The notes under the pieces are model-generated. The model ran no database searches. It was not told the origin of the DNA and saw nothing but the letters and a program-made list of their open reading frames with translations. Of a stretch of DNA of 64,000 nt, positions 62,115 to 64,000 are shown in pieces. The number at the start of each line of letters is the position of its first letter. The first letter of the stretch is position 1. Both the position numbers and the translations under genes were made by a program. The DNA lies in contig CALSCP010000883.1 in NCBI GenBank assembly GCA_943704425.1, forward strand, positions 1-64,000, in the 5' to 3' direction. Source of the stretch: Ministeria vibrans ATCC 50519 (taxonomy: Eukaryota; Opisthokonta; Filasterea).

Positions 62115-64000
62115 ATGTCTTTCTTGTAGCGACGCGTACGGCACATTGTGAGCATCAGCGCACGCAACGTCCGCAACCACAGTGGCAGCGAGCTGTTTGA
62201 GACGCACTTTACGCTCCATGCACACCCATCTGCGCCAGGTAAGACGCTGAAAGGTCAAAAAGAAGTGTCTCTTTGATGCATTGTCTCTCTCTCTCTCTCT
62301 CTGTGTGTTTCAGCCTTCTACACGTCAGAACAGATTGGGCCAACCTTCAATCCCACCTGGAGGGCATTTGACTCGACGCAGTTTGACAGTGCGAGTGTCG
62401 ACAAGGCGTCCACCGTTGTCGTGGTGCGAGTGTGGACCGGCGTGCAGCTGCTCATTGAGTGGGATCTCTGTTTGTACGCTCTGTCGCCCATTGGCCGTGA
62501 TCTTCATGGCGACTCCATTATCTACCCATCCAACTCCATTGTGGTTGAGCTCTCAAACGGCTTCTACGGCCTCCCCGACGAAGAACACGAAATCACCTCG
62601 AAAATGGACCAGGCGGGTCGTCTGCAGGCGACCTTTATGCGCGTCGATCGAACCAAGGCACCAACTAACAAAAAACGAAAGTATCCGTGACTTACGTAAT
62701 CCCCCCCACTTCGTTTGATATATGTAGCTTGCCAAGATGTTTACAAAGGATCACCTTGTGCGTCTGTACGAGCTGCAGGGGCGGCTGTACAGCTCACGAG
62801 CGACGCGCCAGCACCACCAGCACATCTTTGAGCAGCACCAGTCGACACTACACTCGTCTCCTTCTGTACCCTCTTCCTCCGTTGGCGCACTTTCTGGTGT
62901 GTCTCTTCGCATTGCAGATCTGAAGCGACGTCGCAACTTGCTACAGCGTCAGATCAGACACACACAAACGCAAATCAGTCTGATCCGCTCTGAGACACAC
63001 TCCACCACCACTCAATACGTTGCGTCGGGTCGCACTGCCCTCGACCAGTCCCTTTCACTCCTCCACGAACACCGCCTGGTCCTTCGCGATCGCGACCATT
63101 GGCTTCAGCTCAAGCGCGATCTGCTCCGTCGCTCTCTGGCCCTCCTCAAAATTAGACGAAATGAGCTCATCAATCAACTCTTTACATTCTATCCCCTTCA
63201 AATGGTACTGGAATAGTATCATGAGCGAGCCAAGTTCTCATTCGTACTATCGTTTGCATTGCAATAGGTTCCGGATCAACCTAACATCTATTCGATTCAC
63301 GGACTGCGACTGCCTAACTCGGATTATGCCGGTAAGACAAAACTGACTGGTTTTGAGGGCAAATTGTGCCACGTACAACACATACGTATATATACAGTTA
63401 AAGAGAGGCAGAGGCAGAGAGAAACAGGGAAAGAAACAAAGCGATAGAGACAAACACTGTATTTTACTCGTCATATTAATCATTAATAATTATATTTTAT
63501 AGGATGCGATGAGGAGATGATTGCAACTGCTTTGGGCCACACGGCGCACGTGGTCTCTCTTATTGCCCGTTTTCTTCAGGTGCGTATCCCTTCTTTCTTT
63601 CTTTCCCTTTCCTATTTTACGCATTTTCTTAATCTGCCTCCCTGGTATGATGGTGAAAAAATAGGTCTCTCTGCGATACACTCTGTTTCCTATTGGCTCT
63701 CGCTCTCTCGTTCGTGATGATGTATCTTCGTCTGCTCAGAATATGTACCAACATAACTTTCAAGTTTGCGTCGTCGGTTATTGTCACTCATTCTTTGTCA
63801 CAAAACAACACCACCACTTAGGTTTCCGCTGTTCACAAAGGGAATGGAACGACTTCGGTTTCACACTGCAGTCTTCTTTCTCAACAAAGACATTGAACAG
63901 GTTTGTTCTGCTCACATTATCATTATTTTAATATTATTTCATTTTACCTACTCACTCTTTATCACTTTGTTTCTCTCTCTCTCCATCACTTTGTTTCTCT
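61904..64000 (+). CDS. UVRAG: UVRAG/Vps38-like autophagy protein (3' end beyond window)
   Basis: Subunit of class III PI3-kinase complex II, acting in endosome maturation and autophagy. Exons: 61904-62047, 62130-62238, 62314 to about 62686, about 62728-63204, 63268-63331, 63503-63579, 63665-63744, 63822-63900, continuing past the window. An N-terminal C2-like region (RRVRHIVSISARNVRNHSGS; VVVRVWTGVQLLIEWDLCL) is followed by a coiled coil. The conserved region then begins: RNELINQLFTFYPLQM, NIYSIHGLRLPNSDYA, EEMIATALGHTAHVVSLIAR and LRYTLFPIGSRSLVRDD. The join near 62686-62728 does not work: the only GT donor is one base out of phase with the only acceptor. An A-run indel in ccaactaacaaaaaacgaaa could explain this. 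Otherwise the front part may end at TGA 62690. Confidence 0.85.

Overview
This is a stretch of a nuclear genome from a eukaryote, most likely a unicellular protist. Genes lie on both strands, carry many short GT-AG introns full of microsatellites, and are separated by very short spacers. Typical eukaryotic proteins are present: RNA polymerase II subunit RPB3, URM1, CENP-X, UVRAG, a TBC Rab-GAP, a NuA4-type enhancer-of-polycomb protein, a complex I MWFE subunit, PrimPol and a JmjC ribosomal oxygenase. Animal-like extracellular modules (EGF repeats, a GPS autoproteolysis motif) and ROCO GTPases are present too. A TTAGGG-type telomere-like tract sits in one intron. This suits a free-living heterotroph such as an animal-side protist, but I cannot name the lineage. 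Three runs of N and several joins at long microsatellites show a draft assembly. Most gene models below were spliced by hand: exon phases agree at nearly every junction and total lengths are multiples of three.

Layout. 0-8 kb: PrimPol (3' end off the window), methylmalonyl-CoA epimerase, and a 1,259-residue ankyrin-Roc-COR-caspase-like protein. 8-14 kb: URM1, an EGF-repeat membrane protein, a broken fragment at a gap, phosphoglycerate mutase, and a VOC-fold protein. 14-24 kb: a 2,071-residue coiled-coil/WD40 protein, an orphan WD40 exon, and an enhancer-of-polycomb protein with AT-hooks. 24-30 kb: RPB3, NDUFA1-like, a 4-coumarate-CoA-ligase-like enzyme cut at a microsatellite, and an EGF-repeat protein whose start is missing. 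30-36 kb: a large receptor-like ectodomain with a GPS motif followed by EGF repeats, cut by a gap. 36-44 kb: CENP-X, a GNAT acetyltransferase, a BTB/CAP-Gly protein, an inositol 5-phosphatase, and a PhyH dioxygenase. 44-55 kb: a TBC Rab-GAP and a 1,489-residue WD40-Roc-COR-caspase-like protein whose intron holds what looks like a misplaced contig. 55-64 kb: RMDN, RETSAT, NO66/RIOX1-like, and UVRAG (3' end off the window).

The strongest candidate for a new system is the pair of multidomain proteins at 3.7-8.2 kb and 47.9-55.0 kb. They share a Roc GTPase, a COR-like region and a C-terminal caspase-fold protease with exactly the same His-to-Cys spacing, but carry different N-terminal repeat sensors (ankyrin versus WD40). 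The layout, sensor repeats then GTPase switch then protease, resembles innate-immune or cell-death switch proteins. That role is inferred from architecture only.
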